Below, piece by piece: positions 23,003 to 35,104 of a stretch of 64,000 nt of DNA. Numbering within the stretch: the first letter of the stretch is position 1; every line of letters starts with the position of its first letter. This DNA comes from Clavulina sp. PMI_390 (taxonomy: Eukaryota > Basidiomycota > Agaricomycetes > Cantharellales > Hydnaceae): positions 71,274-135,273 of the forward strand of contig WIDE01000026.1 in NCBI GenBank assembly GCA_015039315.1, given 5' to 3'. The position numbers were made by a program, and so were the translations under genes. The notes beneath the pieces were generated by a model. The model was not told where the DNA came from and made no database searches. It saw nothing but the letters and a program-made list of their open reading frames with translations.

Positions 23003-24814
23003 TTATGAGAGTTCGTTGGGACGAACATGGACCTTGCGCATCTTGTTGTTATGCCTGCTGGCTCGGTGAGACGCGGATACATTGACAACTGGATCGCGAG
23101 CCTCCAGTTGGGCGGGCTCGTCGGCACGCTTGGAGCTGGGGCACTTGACCTCACCCCAGGGGTTGTTCCAATCGCTAGGGGCGGGCTCTTCGTTCTGAGT
23201 CCACCAGCGGTTCCTCCAGACTTTGCCATTGTAGGTGACGTACGACACGTTGGAGGGGTCGACGTCAGAGCCGCCGTCATAGACGGTGTCCTTGTTCCAG
23301 GCCTTGACACCATCGCACAAACCACCAGTGGAAGTAGAAGTGGTGGTCGCAGCGGGAGCGGACGTCGAGGTCGAAGTCGCAGTAGTCTTCCCGGTAGTAG
23401 TAGCAGTGGAAGCGGCAGAGGTGGTGGTGGTAGTCGTATTTCCAACTGGAATACCAGCGCCGTTACCAATGATGGCAGCAAGGGCCTTGGTAAGGCCACT
23501 GATGGAGCTCATCTTGCTCGTCTCAAACTCCCAGAACATGGTGCCAGCATCCCAACCCATCTTACCCGCATCGGTGATGCAAGTGGCAAGGGTAGAAAAG
23601 TCAACGTAGCCATTGTCAGCCTGGTACGAGGCAGAGGGCTTGCCAATGACAATCTTGTTGAAGGGGACGTTGGCCTCAGAGTTGATCTCCTTGACCGAGG
23701 TGCCGGGGAAATCGCCACCAGACTTGGTAATCAGTGTCTCACAGGTGGTGTACTGGGTGTCACTGTGGGGGCACAAAAGAGAATGAGTATCCTGGAGCCT
23801 TGCTCAGTGAATAACGACCGAAGACACACCCTTGGTTGTAAAACTGAACGTTATACCAATCAATGTTGGAGCCAGCCTTCTCGTTCACAGTGTAGTAGGC
23901 ACCAGTCTTATAAGCGGACTGGGAGAACCAGGGAGCGACGGGAGCATGGGTGATGACATATTGACCAGCAGGAAGCTGGTTGCGGAGCTCGTTTGTGTAC
24001 TCAATGAGCCAGTTCTCAGCTCCATTGTTCTGCTTGTTCATGGCAGACATGTCTAATATCACACGAAGAGTGGAGTCAGACGGATGATCGCAACCACAAC
24101 AGATGACAGATGGAGTTAAGCGGAGCCAGCACCAAGCGGGTGGTAGAATCAAGCAAACGAATTTTGTTACTGACCTTCGTAATCGACATCAATACCTTGG
24201 AGACCGTACTGCTTGATCCACGCAGCGTGAGTCTTGGCTTGAGAGGTGGCGTCGACACCATCTGTGGTAGGGGTGTCGGTCGAGCCAAAGGCAGAAGCCA
24301 TGAGGGTGATTCCGGCCTCATTGTACGAGTTCTTGAGGCTGGTGCGTTCAGAGGAGCTGAGCTGCTTCCAGGCATCACACTGGTCGGCGGCCCCCTTGAC
24401 GAGCAGGAACGAAAGAATGAGGACGTTGTAGCCCTATTGTGGGGAGGGAATGAATTAAGATCAGTTGTTGTGGTTCGTTGTGGTGGCCGAAGTGATCGCA
24501 GCAAGAAATACAAAGGCAATTGAAGAAGGATTGGGGAGACTCACCGCCAAGTCATCAGCAGTAGGGAGACCGTTTGAGCGGCTCGAAAGATAATCGTCAC
24601 TAAGAGAGCAGAAATGAGCCATTTAGCGAGCGGTTGAGGAATGATTTACGGCAAAAATCGGAATGGATACTTACGTGTAGATGACTACTCGGCCAGCGGA
24701 AGGAGCGGTGGTGGTGCGGCGAACAACGGAGGCGTCATTGCTAGGGACTGGAGTAGCCAGAGCGAGTGCTGTGGAAGCACAAGAGAGAGCGGCGAGAGCG
24801 AGTTTGGTGAGCAT
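23003..24814 (-). CDS. Secreted GH18 chitinase (class III-like) with a C-terminal CBM5/12 chitin-binding module
   Basis: Hydrolyses beta-1,4 bonds in chitin outside the cell. The start at 24814 begins a signal peptide (MLTKLALAALSCASTALALA) and a short propeptide ending VVRR. The catalytic domain reads RVVIYT, NVLILSFLLVKG, LMASAFGST and then YGLQGIDVDYE. The last segment is the GH18 DxxDxDxE-type active-site strand, with the proton-donor Glu present. WDAGTMFWEFET is the C-terminal barrel strand with its conserved Trp. A Thr/Ser-rich linker follows, then a CBM5/12 module (CDGVKAWNKDTVYDGGSDV, later YNGKVWRNRWWTQNEEP) with its aromatic binding residues. After the module there is an unusual basic tail of about 40 residues, not part of the CBM. 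Several introns were inferred, with donors near 24675, 24545 and 24175. It may serve wall remodelling, nutrition or mycoparasitism. Confidence 0.92.
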
Positions 24815-25534
24815 GATTGCAAGTAGTAGCAGTTATCGGTGGTGGGGTCGGTAAAAAAGGGGGAGGAGCGTGGAGTGGTGAAGAGAGGGAAAGGGGTGTG
24901 AGAAAAGAGGATTATAAAGAGAAGGTGGAGAGGTGGTCGACGCAAGAGAGAAGGAGGAGGAGGGGAAGAGAAGGGAAGGGGGATAAAGGGAAACAATCGC
25001 CACAACAAACGATCTCTTTATATACTCCTTGCAAAGAACTGTATTGTCGGCCTCGGCAACCGCTGATAATCTATTCGACGATGAGGCACATCATCAGATG
25101 AGACGTTGAAAATATATCTAAAATCCTCCCCACAAATCAATCAATCATCCGATCCATCCATCCGCCCATCCCATCGCTCTTTGCACCCTCTCCCCTCACG
25201 GCACCTGTTTTTTTTTCGGTGCGCTGGGGCCAAGCTCTCAAAAAGGGCCGTAGCAACCGCCTTGTCCGCATACACCGCCGCTTGTGTAACTCATTTGCTT
25301 CCGTCGCCAACTTGAGAACAAAACAGGAGGTCACAACCCATCATTCGTCCGCTCCTGTCTCCGCAGTTGTCGTTTTTGCCCCTGGTTGCAAAGATCCGTC
25401 ATCCAGTTGACACTCGCATCCCAAACACCCTTCCAGAACCGGATCGCGGAAAAACCTCCCTAGCTAGCGATTGTCAACATTGTGCGCCGCATCGTCTACT
25501 AGAGTATTTTTAGGATAACATGAACCCGTCCTCA
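24815..25534. promoter_or_regulatory. Promoter region of the chitinase gene and 3' flank of sin1
   Basis: A 720-bp spacer. On the minus strand a TATATAAA motif lies at 25017..25024, about 200 bp upstream of the chitinase ATG, and could be its TATA box with a long leader. The leader is strongly pyrimidine-rich on the coding strand (24830-25000), as in many highly expressed fungal genes. No gene was recognised in 25030-25534. Confidence 0.4.
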
Positions 25535-28500
25535 TCATGATGGTCCATCAAACGTTTGTAGCTGATCCCGTCCACCGCCGACTGCTCCTCCGGTCCCTCC
25601 GGCAGAACTCCGGGGTCGTCGAGTCGACTTGGATCTTTGCGGGCCCTCATACGCCTTTTGCATACCTTTGATGATCGACACAATCTCCACTGACGGGATG
25701 AATTCCGAGTCAGTTTACGGGAGAACTGAGACAAGGACAATCTCCGTAGAGAAAGAGGGAAAAATACACTCACGCGCACTCTCGCGACTATCTGCCTCAA
25801 AATCATAGCGCTTTTTTGTCAGGTCGTCGCGCACAATAACCAGTCGCACAGTCGATGAATCCTTCTTCGGAAGAGGGCACTCGCGCACCGTTTTGATATG
25901 GTATGAGCTTGTCTTGGGGTTCTCCAACAGTGCCTTTGACGCCGACGGGATGATCTATTGAACCAAAGAGGAAGGAAGAAAGGCAGAAGGGTAGAGAGCT
26001 TCAGCAAGTCATTCCAATCCGTTGGCGTGATCGCCCTCCGAGCAAGCTTGATTGACAAAAGCTCAGCCCCCGCAACGGATCGGGGATAAAGGGTGGATTC
26101 AGTAAGATCACCATGCTATCTTTAGATAGGTGGCAACGGCTTCATTCCACCATTCTTTCTGAGCTGGACGAATAAGGAAATTGACGAGCAACTTGGTTCG
26201 CCGTGACATTGGAATAGGAGTGGGAACCAAGAGAACGGGAACGAGGAAATACACACATAGATGTAATCCCCATCCATCGCTAGGATTCGTTCGTGAGAGC
26301 CAAATACCATTGGTACCTTGCGTTTCACGGTAAATTTCTATAGATGAAGCAATATTCGCCCAGTTAGCCTTGCAGTGAAGGTAGCTCAATTTGATGATCG
26401 AGTCAATGAGCGCTAGCCCATCTCCCTAATGATGGGTTCGTTCGCCACCATGCGTAGGGAGAGATACGTGTGGGATAGCGTTGTCGTCTGCGCATGATGC
26501 GACTCGAACATGAAGCATGATCAAAATGATGCTGATACGAACCTTGTACGTCACGACCTCAGGACCATTCTGTACACCCGCCGTGGCATGCACCTTGGCT
26601 CTGTCATCAAATATCGAAGCTGAAACAAAAAGAGATCCCAGCAGCAAACGGATGGTGGCGGCAAGTCAGACAATATCGTCAGTAAACCACCTAGCGCGTA
26701 CCATTGGGGTCCGAGCTTCGCCCAGGCTTCCTCGCTTGGCCTGGTTCCAGTGAGTCCAGCAATGAGCGCTTGATGATGATGAGACTCCGTTGAGGTTTCT
26801 TTGCCAAGTCCTTTTCGTCCCTAAACAAGCTGACCACAGTTCGATCAAGGGGAAGCAATATTGACTTGTCGTCCAACAAAAGGGCCCAATCTTTGGAAGT
26901 GTTCTCTAGACGGCGCTTGCGACATGCCATTTCGAGTACATCGGCAAGGTATATATCAGTAGTACTGAAGTTACAGTCAGTCAGCCAGAATACTTCAGCA
27001 AGTAGGGTACTGTGGATCAAGGCAAGTGAAAGAGGACGTACACAGCCAAAGTGGTCCACAAGTGTGCCGAGTCTGCATATGTCTCCCATCGGACTCGTAG
27101 TAACACTTTCTCGCCAGTCCCTGTATGATGAACGACAGGTGGTGGGAGTACCTCATCATCAGAGTATCCTGTGCCCTCTGGTCGACGTTTGGGAGGCGGA
27201 GCATCGGTAGCAGCACCTGAGGGCTCTGTGCCTCTAACCTCCCCTCCATCTTGGGCTTTCATTAGCCGTGAGGCTCGCCGAACGATGATGGAGTCGAGGT
27301 CAAGATTTGATTTGACTGGGGGAGCGGCATGAGCGCTCATTCCAAATATAATTGCTACAATGCTTACTCTGTGCATCAGAAGCCTCGCACACCGCAAGGT
27401 CGTGCTTCAACCAGCTCTGGATGGGCCCACCACGGCCAATGACTATGTAACTCGATCAGCATGAATCATACATACACATCGGGCTATGAAACCACTCACC
27501 AGGGTAATCCTCGTCGACCTCTCCATCTGTATCTTCCTCCACAATCCTAAGACACCACCCAGCACTCGACAACCTCACCTTTTTCTCCACCCCAGGCGGG
27601 ATCGGATCATCTAGTGGGGGCTCGGCTTTGTCCTCCCAGTACACCCACAATGCATGGCCGATGACTTCTTCGACACTGACATCTTTTCTCACTCTTATCG
27701 TTCGTGGTGAAGTTTTGTACGTGACTGAATGTGGGAAGTATACCCGCACCTCAAAGTGACTGTCTTCCCTCCCCGTAATTCCAGCATACAGGTAGTGGAA
27801 GGGATTCACAGTGCTAGATGACTTCGCCATCAGGCGCGCAGTAAGTGCTGAGGATTGCGTGCGAGTGGGGAGGGGTTTCTTTCGGAACGCGGGTACAGAA
27901 GGTTTGGGGTTGAGCACGGCAGTTCCACCACTACCACCGGGCTTGGTACGTGAAGCAGATGTCTTGCGCTGTTGCGCTTGATGAGGGTCTATAGCAGGGC
28001 GCGCTGCCCCGTCTGGCGCAGGGTGGTCTTTTGAGCTAGTGCGCGCCATACCAGCAGAGGTTGCTCCAGTTACGGCAGACAAATCACCAGACCCACCTTT
28101 ACCATGAGTTCGGGATGGGCGCCTGGGGTGGTGAGTATGAGTTTGAGACGGTTGAAGCCCGTTTGCGACCCCTGGAGCTCCAGGCTTCGACGCCTCCGCC
28201 ACTGGGCTCAGACGTGCGCGCGTTCGCTCGCTTAGAGGAAGCGAAGAATTTACAGATGCCTGAGATACTGACATGCCCAAATTAGCGGATAACAATGAAG
28301 CACCAACGGAACCATTTGATGTGTTCCTTTGATTATAGTCCCTAAGCGTGCAAAATGAGACCGGAGAAAATGGAAAGATGATTGGGATGAAAAACATACG
28401 GCCGCAAGAAGGATACATCCTCGAAATCTGACGGCATCTCTCCTGCATCAGCTTCAGACTCCGTCATGGAACCTTCCACGGTGGGATTCACTGATTCCTC

Positions 28501-29423
28501 AGAGCTACTTGAATCGTCCAGTAACAATACAGGGCGTGGTGCTTCCTGCGGCTTCTCTTCAACAATGCTAACCACCTTCTGGGGCATTCGCATTTGGATA
28601 CGTCGCCGTCGCCTGGCCTCCATTTCGGCACCACGAGCAAATTTAGGAGGCCGAAAATTGAGAGGAAGAGGAGGAAGGTCATTTGCTGGTTCCGCCGCAT
28701 TCGTAGGTAGTGGGGGAAGGGGCGGGGTGGGAGTGTGGTCATCTTCACCAATGGTAGCGTTCGGGGCGGTAGTAGATGGGGCTGCCACCACGGTAGACCC
28801 TCCAGAACTCCGACGGCGCGTAAGGTCAAGGTCAGAAGCAGCAGCTGCTGCCATTGCAGGCATCAAGGCGGTCTCTGTTCTGATAGGCCCAGGAGAGGCA
28901 GGTGCTCCACTTTCGATGGGGTTGTGAGCAGGGTCCACATTGTTCTGTTGTGGCTCATCGTCCTCATCGTTGGGTGGTTCAGCGATGGGTACGTTCTTTA
29001 CGAAAGGGGAGCCTCTAGATGTCCGACGACCTGTTACGCGCATTCCTGCGCCGCCAGCACGGTTGCCCATGATAGTTTGTGTGTAACGGAGGCCTGTAGC
29101 ACCAGGCCATTTGCCTGGAAGCTCGCCTACGCGACCACCGCCAGTTGCGGGTTCTTCGTGGGGAGTTGGAACAGGGCTGGAGGGACGATCGAGTTCAGGC
29201 CAGCGGTCAGAATCAGCTAGTCCAGCGGCGCGAATATACGGATTTTCATCGTAACCATCCTGGAAGGAGACGACGCGGGGAGCGTATGGGTCGTCTGAGT
29301 GCCTGAGACAGGCTAATCTCAGTCGATGACGGAAGTAACTAATCAAAAGGGCCATCAGCTATGGTCCAAGAGTTGCTCAAGACTGGTAGAAGGAACGAAC
29401 TCGACGTCTGTGATGAGGCTCAT
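25535..29423 (-). CDS. sin1: TORC2 subunit Sin1/Avo1 (CRIM, RBD-like and PH domains)
   Basis: Scaffold subunit of target-of-rapamycin complex 2, recruiting AGC kinases such as Ypk/Gad8 at the plasma membrane. The start ATG at 29423 opens a 23-nt exon (29423..29401). It splices through a GTTCGT donor to 29338, giving MSLITDVDYFRHRLRL and then CLRHSDDPYAPRVVSF, the family's N-terminal signature. A Ser/Pro-rich region follows (28340-29340). The CRIM domain (about 27530-27830) has NPFHYLYAGITG, IRVRKDVSVEEVIGHALWVY and RIVEEDTDGEVDEDYP. A Ras-binding-like segment is around 26740-27000 (MYIADVLEMACRKRRLENT). The PH domain is at about 25560-26600 (KFTVKRKVPMVFGSHERILA, later SSYHIKTVRECPLP). The stop is at 25537..25535. 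There are many introns; exon ends inside 25900-27500 were not all resolved. Confidence 0.9.
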
Positions 29424-30011
29424 GATGGCAGAAGCTGCATTCTTCTGGTGGGGGCGATGGTTCGAGTGACACGTTCAATGTTGTTGCCTCGTGACGGTGG
29501 TCACCAATCGCCGTGTCGCTGGGATCGTGCTATTGCTCTCTCGTAGGGACACAAACTTTTAAAACCATCTAGCTGTATCATCTACTCCTCGTGCTCACCC
29601 CTTGATTAACCCTCTCTGATCCGTATAATATGATGCCGAATGCGCAGGCTGGGAAGAGGTCGTGCAGTGATCTAACCAGAGCACGCCTCACAGGTACAAT
29701 TGATTTGTTAAGAAAGCGCGAGTTTCCACTAGGCCTTCGTGATACATTCTTGGGCCTCGTGACATGGTGATTGGGTGGCGTTGAGTACCCAGATATTATC
29801 TTGCCCATAAACCTTCGGATTGAATTCGCCCGTCGGAGTCCGCGCGGTGTTATATAAGCCCCGATTGCTCGCGGATTGATTTGCTCTCTTCGTCCTCGAC
29901 GTCCTCGGCATTTACCCTTCCAGAGCTGTTGGGCGTTGCGAGCCTGAAGGGAAAAAAAATAGTATCGCCTCTGCTGCTGAAGGAGCACTTTACGACGCTG
30001 ACGACTTTGCA
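29424..30011. promoter_or_regulatory. Divergent promoter region, sin1 / MATE transporter
   Basis: A 588-bp spacer between two outward-reading start codons. A TATATAA-like sequence (ttatataagcc near 29850-29860) lies about 155 bp upstream of the MATE start and is a plausible TATA element for it. No other gene was recognised. Confidence 0.4.
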
Positions 30012-32675
30012 ATGTCAAACTACCCCCACTACGCACCGCTGGGCTCGAGCTTGCCGAACGACTATGCTATTGTCTCTCAGTTTGCATCCCGTACGGAAGA
30101 CAGCGCCCTCGCAAGCGACGCAGAGGACGACCAAACTGCCGAGTTCACGCCGGGAACCTCTCCCCAGAAACGTCTGCGGCACCCTTCATCCCGCGAGTTC
30201 GGTCATCGCACCACACCGCAGTACGGCAGCACCTCTCCGACTCGTGGTCGACGGTTGAGCATCCCTCACCAAGCACACGGCAGTGGCAGACGAGTCTCCC
30301 ATGGCGCTATGACTGCACGGACCTCCAAATCGCCCGCGGAAACAGAGCCTTTGCTCTCAGCACCGTCCACGGTGGCAGAGTCCGACTCGGACGATGTGGC
30401 TGACACAATCCATGAGTCTGCGGAAGGCTGGCAACTATGGCTCCAAGAGCTGAAAATCATTGCGAAATACACCGCTCCTGTCTTTGGGTGAGTTTCTTTG
30501 CCCACAATTTGAAAGCTTCTTCTATCACGGCAGCTGACTTTGGACTTCGGACCAGCACACATGTTCTCGAGTACTCGCTCTCCATGGCCTCAGTCATCAG
30601 CATTGGCCATCTCTCAACTAATCACCTGGCTGCCGTGACACTTGGTACCATGACTTCATCGGTCCGTATCCGTACCCATTTGCTTCTCAGATTCTCCCTC
30701 AGCCACCGACGCTTTTTTTCCCCCGCTGCTACGATCTCATGATTTTCCACAAACTCACAGGTCACTGGCCTGAGCGTAATCCTTGGGTTTGTTTCCGCAC
30801 TTGATTCACTTCTCCCCCAAGCATGGACGTCGAGCAACCCATCCTTGGTTGGCCTCTGGTCTCAGCGGATGATGCTTCTAGTCACCATGCTCCTCGTCCC
30901 CATCTTTATGATCTGGTTCAACGCGGAGCCAATCCTAATCGCTTTGCAGTGAGTTTTTTTTTCTGCTCGTGTGACCACAAATTACCGCCCTGAGCGCCGC
31001 CATTTGACTTTCATAGACAAGAGCCCGAGATCGCACATCTGGCCGGTGTCTACCTGAAATGGTTGAGTCTTGGGCTGCCTGCCTATGCGTTTAACTCGGT
31101 TGCTCGCCGGTACCTCCAATCCATTGGTGAGCCTCGCGACCCTGAATGGCCGTCTCAAATCTGACCAAATGGGGGTTGATTTGCCATAATAGGCCTCATG
31201 CACGTTCCTACCTACATCGTCATTTTTGTTGCTCCAATCAATATTCTGCTGAACTGGCTGCTTGGTACGATTCAAAGCTGCGGTTCCACGTTTGTGCGCC
31301 AAGCTCACCGCTTCCGTCATAGTTTGGGGTCCTCCGTCGATTCGGCTAGGCTACATTGGCGCACCCATTTCGACCGCTTGCTCCTTCAACCTTATCTCTC
31401 TTCTTACGCTAACGTATGCTCTTGTGTACTCTCCAAGAGAAGCATGGCAAGCACCTTCGAGCAAGGTTTGGAAGAGTCTAGGCTCTCTCATGCAGCTCGG
31501 TTCTGCAGGTGTCGGTTCGTCTTGCTCGAGGTTCACATTGCCTGGGTTCTATGTTGACATGATCTGCCTTTAAAGGTCAAATTGCTGCTGAATGGTGGAG
31601 TTGGGAACTCGTCGGACGTGAGTCGCAGTCCTAGGTGTTGCGATTGGCCATTGATCTAATCCGACAATCTTAGTGGCTGCAAGCCTGTAATGTCGCCTTG
31701 TAGACCAGCATATCGCTAGCAAGTACTAACAGCAGTTCCCATAGACTGGGCCCAGTAGCACTCGCATCACAGTCAGTGCTGCTCGTTAGCGCCTCGACAT
31801 CTTATCAAGCACCATTCGCGCTCAGCGTCGCATCCTCTGTCCGGTGGGTAAAGCGTGCGCTTAAACCTCTTATATCGTTTTCTGACGTGCGCATCGCCAT
31901 CAGGATCGGAAATAACCTTGGTGCTGGTACGTTGGCCACATGGCCCCCACTAAAAGAGCATGTCTAACCAGTACCCGTTTCAGGTCATGCCATTCGCGCC
32001 GAGGTAGCCACCAAGATTTCAATCTATATGGCTCTCGTTATAAGTCTTTTCTTCTCGTACGTCCTCATAACTCGCGTTTTGTAGCAAGCCCGCCGACTAG
32101 CAGATTGATTATTTTGTTGCAGGACAATCTTCATGGTTTTCCGCCATGATTGGGCGTATATCTTCAACGACGACAATGATGTCGTTGTGCTTGTCGCCAA
32201 AATTATGCCGATCGTGGCCGTTTTCCAGATATTTGATGGCTTGTGCGCAGTCACTGCTGGGATTCTCCGTTCACGGGGTCGTCAGTCGCTTGGTGCTTTG
32301 CTTAATTTCGTCAGCTATTACATCATTGGTAGGTTGCCTCGCTCTGTATCCTTGCGCTCCTGGGACTAAATATCAATTTCCCGTCAGGCATTCCACTGGG
32401 TATACTATTCTCTCTTGTGGCTACGATTACATAACTAACAATATCTTCCCTTACAACATACTGCAGGCCTGTTCCTCACATTTAGGATGCAACTAGAGCT
32501 CTACGGCCTCTGGATCGGACTCGCTGTTGCCCTTCTCGTTGGCGGCGTCGCTAGTGTAATCATCGTGCTGCACACTGATTGGCAGCATGAGATCGAACGT
32601 GTCCAAGCTCGCCTGGCTGGTGATAGGGATGATGTGAAGATCCCTACAATTGTGGAGGAGTGTGATACTGTCTAG
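30012..32675 (+). CDS. MATE-family multidrug/metabolite efflux transporter
   Basis: Membrane antiporter of the multidrug and toxic compound extrusion family. The start at 30012 gives a polar N-terminal tail of about 150 residues (MSNYPHYAPLGSSLPNDY, later ETEPLLSAPS), then WLQELKIIAKYTAPVFG. Further exons read THVLEYSLSMASVISIGHLS, TNHLAAVTLGTMTSS, then VTGLSVILGFVSALDSLLPQ and LPAYAFNSVARRYLQS. These match the first MatE repeat, with its conserved LG(T)M and QxxG-like turns. The second half includes GYIGAPISTACSFNLI, QIAAEWWSWELV and IRIGNNLGAG, typical of eukaryotic MATE proteins (yeast Erc1 group). The last exon ends GLWIGLAVALLVGGVASVII and a cytosolic acidic tail, with the stop at 32675. 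There are about nine introns. The substrate cannot be told from sequence. Confidence 0.9.
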
Positions 32676-32963
32676 TTTCTGAACGAGGTTGAGAGCTACT
32701 TCATTTCTATTTCTGACCGCGCATTACAATGAACCTATCCCTCCCCCCCTTTTTTTCCGAGTTTCGTTTGCTTTTTACTGTCTTTCTTCTTTTTGTATGG
32801 CGGCGTTGACTTTTGATGACTTAGCACTTTATAACACTGGTCTTAGTTATCCCTTGAAGTCTTTCATGGTTGTACGGTGTATCGTTTCTGAATATGATTG
32901 AATTGTTTCTCCAAGCATGACGACACGAAGTAACATGAGAGAGAAACCTCATTTCCAGTCAGT

Positions 32964-34201
32964 TCAGCAGGCGTTGATGTAATTCGTAAGGGCGGTCTGC
33001 TCGGCCGAATCGATTGTCAAACTGTAGTAGTGTTTGACGGTAATCCTATGGATGATAGACATCAAGACCAAGAAACCATGTAAGTATGAACCTCAGTGAT
33101 TGCTAGCAACACATACCATGCACGAATATATGTGCATTCTGTAATAGAGAAGCAGCGTATATGGACGTGGGGTTCATGCAGGATCGAACATGCGGTGACG
33201 GTATTAAATCAGCTAGCGTACTCGCATTATAATAATTTGGAGTATCCACGTACGAAACGAGGTCAAAGATGGCATCCAATGAGCTGGGTCTCTGTCGCCT
33301 TTGGACTCGTTGACGCTGCTCTATACACACCATAAGGCACAGTAATATGGATGAAGATGAAGACATAGTAGAATCAAACGCGTGGTAAGCATCAGTTGTC
33401 CAAACTACAACACGAGGAGAGGGTTGAGTCTCAGCGCACCGTGACTGCCACCAGCTGTGGGCGTGTCAAATCGTTCGCGAAGGCTTCACGCTGTGCCGCA
33501 GTCCAGTCTCGAGCCCCACTGAGCCAAGCTTCCTTGAGAGGAACCTGGAATGGTATCGTCCAGGTCAACCGATAGGACTATGGATCAGAGTACTGAGACC
33601 ATACCAAATGATCAATCTGGAGATCGGACCCTGACGCCCAGGTAACACCATCGTATGGGGAGACCCAGGTCCCAGATGTCTGTGGATCCAAGGCAAATCG
33701 TTTGAAGCAGGGCTCGACCTCGGGTTCATGTAAAGTTTACTTACTGCGGAGCAATCTGACGCTGTCGTTACATCGGTACCACTACATGTATTCACACTGA
33801 GCAACTAGTAAATGGACGATATTCGTGATAAGCTTACTCCCTGATTAGTACCGCTATGTGTAGAGCGAGCTCTTGTCAGCTACGTGGAACGATCCGTTGG
33901 GGTGGGCTTAACATACTCTCGCGCGTATCGCATTTCCCAGAGACTACAGAGCGCGGAAAACGTTCCCTTTGAGTTAAGAGCCGGCCATCCTAGTCGAAGG
34001 GCACGTGTGCGTACTAGTATCCCAAGTCTTGAAGTCGGCACGCGCGTAAGCGGGACTGTTTGAGTCCACGGCTACCACGAGTTCTGACAGGTACGTCTTG
34101 GCCGTAGCCACAGAAACTGGAGTCGGGAGAGCGCGTTGCAAGAGGGGAGCGCCAGTCACAAGCTGGCTTGTGATCAGGATGCACAGGATGATGGAGTGCA
34201 T
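32964..34201 (-). CDS. Secreted HNH-type nuclease-like protein (DUF1524 family) in nine small exons
   Basis: Hand-spliced exons 34201..34015, 33943..33917, 33853..33838, 33781..33745, 33679..33605, 33544..33440, 33320..33254, 33138..33117 and 33045..32964 join exactly to 205 residues. A signal peptide (MHSIILCILITSQLVTGAP) is followed by TAKTYLSELVVAV, DFKTWDTISGKCDTRE, SGTWVSPYDGVTW, SDLQIDHLVPLKEAW, TRPQLVAVTSSVNESKGDR and CTYIRAWITVKHYY. The DxxIDHLVPLKEAW and NESKGDRDP blocks are the hallmark of fungal secreted DUF1524 proteins. In these the Asp-His and Asn/Lys residues form an HNH-like metal active site. The catalytic His and the flanking residues are intact. A role in extracellular nucleic-acid degradation is inferred from the family. 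The gene converges on the MATE gene, with 288 bp between stops. Four exons are under 40 nt. Confidence 0.87.
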
Positions 34202-35104
34202 ATTAGCAGTGCCTAGGGTAGAGACTCACTTGCCCTTGCGTGTCGTAGATATATATCTTACTCCCATGGGGTCGAGGGTGATTGCCCTGATAACCTGTAC
34301 TTCCATGCCAAGCGTACAGAACTTCTCGGCAAGGAAGTGATAACATGGATCGTATGGAGGCAGGGTTTTTACCACAATAACTTTGCATGGACAAGGCGGT
34401 GGAGGTGCAGGTGGCCTATTCAATCAACGTTGATTGGTTTATTATGCATGGTGATCTTCGATGAGGGAGAGTGGCTATCCTGAATTGGAGGCGGTTGCGG
34501 CGTGTGGCGTGCTTCCTGAGCGCACATGGTGAGAGCACTGGGATGTCCAAGGGCGAAGCGAAATCAATATTTGTCCAAGCACAAACGTGCTTTTTGGGGG
34601 ATCCTCGCAGCAGAGAGGCAAGTTGTTGATCATCGGTCCTCCCAAAGATTTAACAGCCGTCTCATTACATAGTCGAGGTCGATGAAGGCTCGTCGGCAAC
34701 GGTGAATGCTTTGTCGTCAAAGTGTGTCATGAATGAAAGCAACAGGGGTGTCACCAACGCGATGTTGATCGGCGTGGGGGAGCTGACAGCCACCCAGTTT
34801 TTGTCAAATCGAAAATCGAGGACTGGGAACTTTATTTCATTCAGACTCGAGCCTGTACATCACTCTTGGTAGAGGGGTATAGTATAACAAGACAACGGGA
34901 CAGCGACATGCTGGGGGTGTGGTTGTTGTTATGGATAATTTACGGAACAATGGCGGTGCAACAACTAAGCGCCGGGCCCAAGTCACTCACCACAACCCAC
35001 CCGCTGCGCGCATCGCTCTTCCTGGCCCCTGAGCCTTGTTTTTCTCTCCCTTCCTCTTCCTTTCGCCTTTTAACGATCACAGACGACGCGTATTTGACCC
35101 TACA
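34202..35104. promoter_or_regulatory. Promoter region of the secreted nuclease and upstream spacer of the acidic protein gene
   Basis: About 0.9 kb without a recognised gene. An AT-rich palindromic agatatatatct at 34247..34258 lies about 50 bp upstream of the nuclease ATG and could serve as its TATA box. A short open frame at 34226..34423 (minus) is Cys/Pro-rich at its start (PPAPPPPCPCK) but has no family match I can recognise. Confidence 0.4.

Noticed and set aside
23027..23953. 308-codon open frame on the plus strand
   Set aside because: It runs antisense through the conserved GH18 catalytic domain, linker and CBM. Its Gly/Arg/Ser-rich composition mirrors the Thr/Ser/Ala-rich linker on the other strand.
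34226..34423. Short Cys/Pro-rich minus-strand frame upstream of the secreted nuclease
   Set aside because: It lies in the nuclease promoter, covers the putative TATA element, and has no signal peptide or recognisable family.
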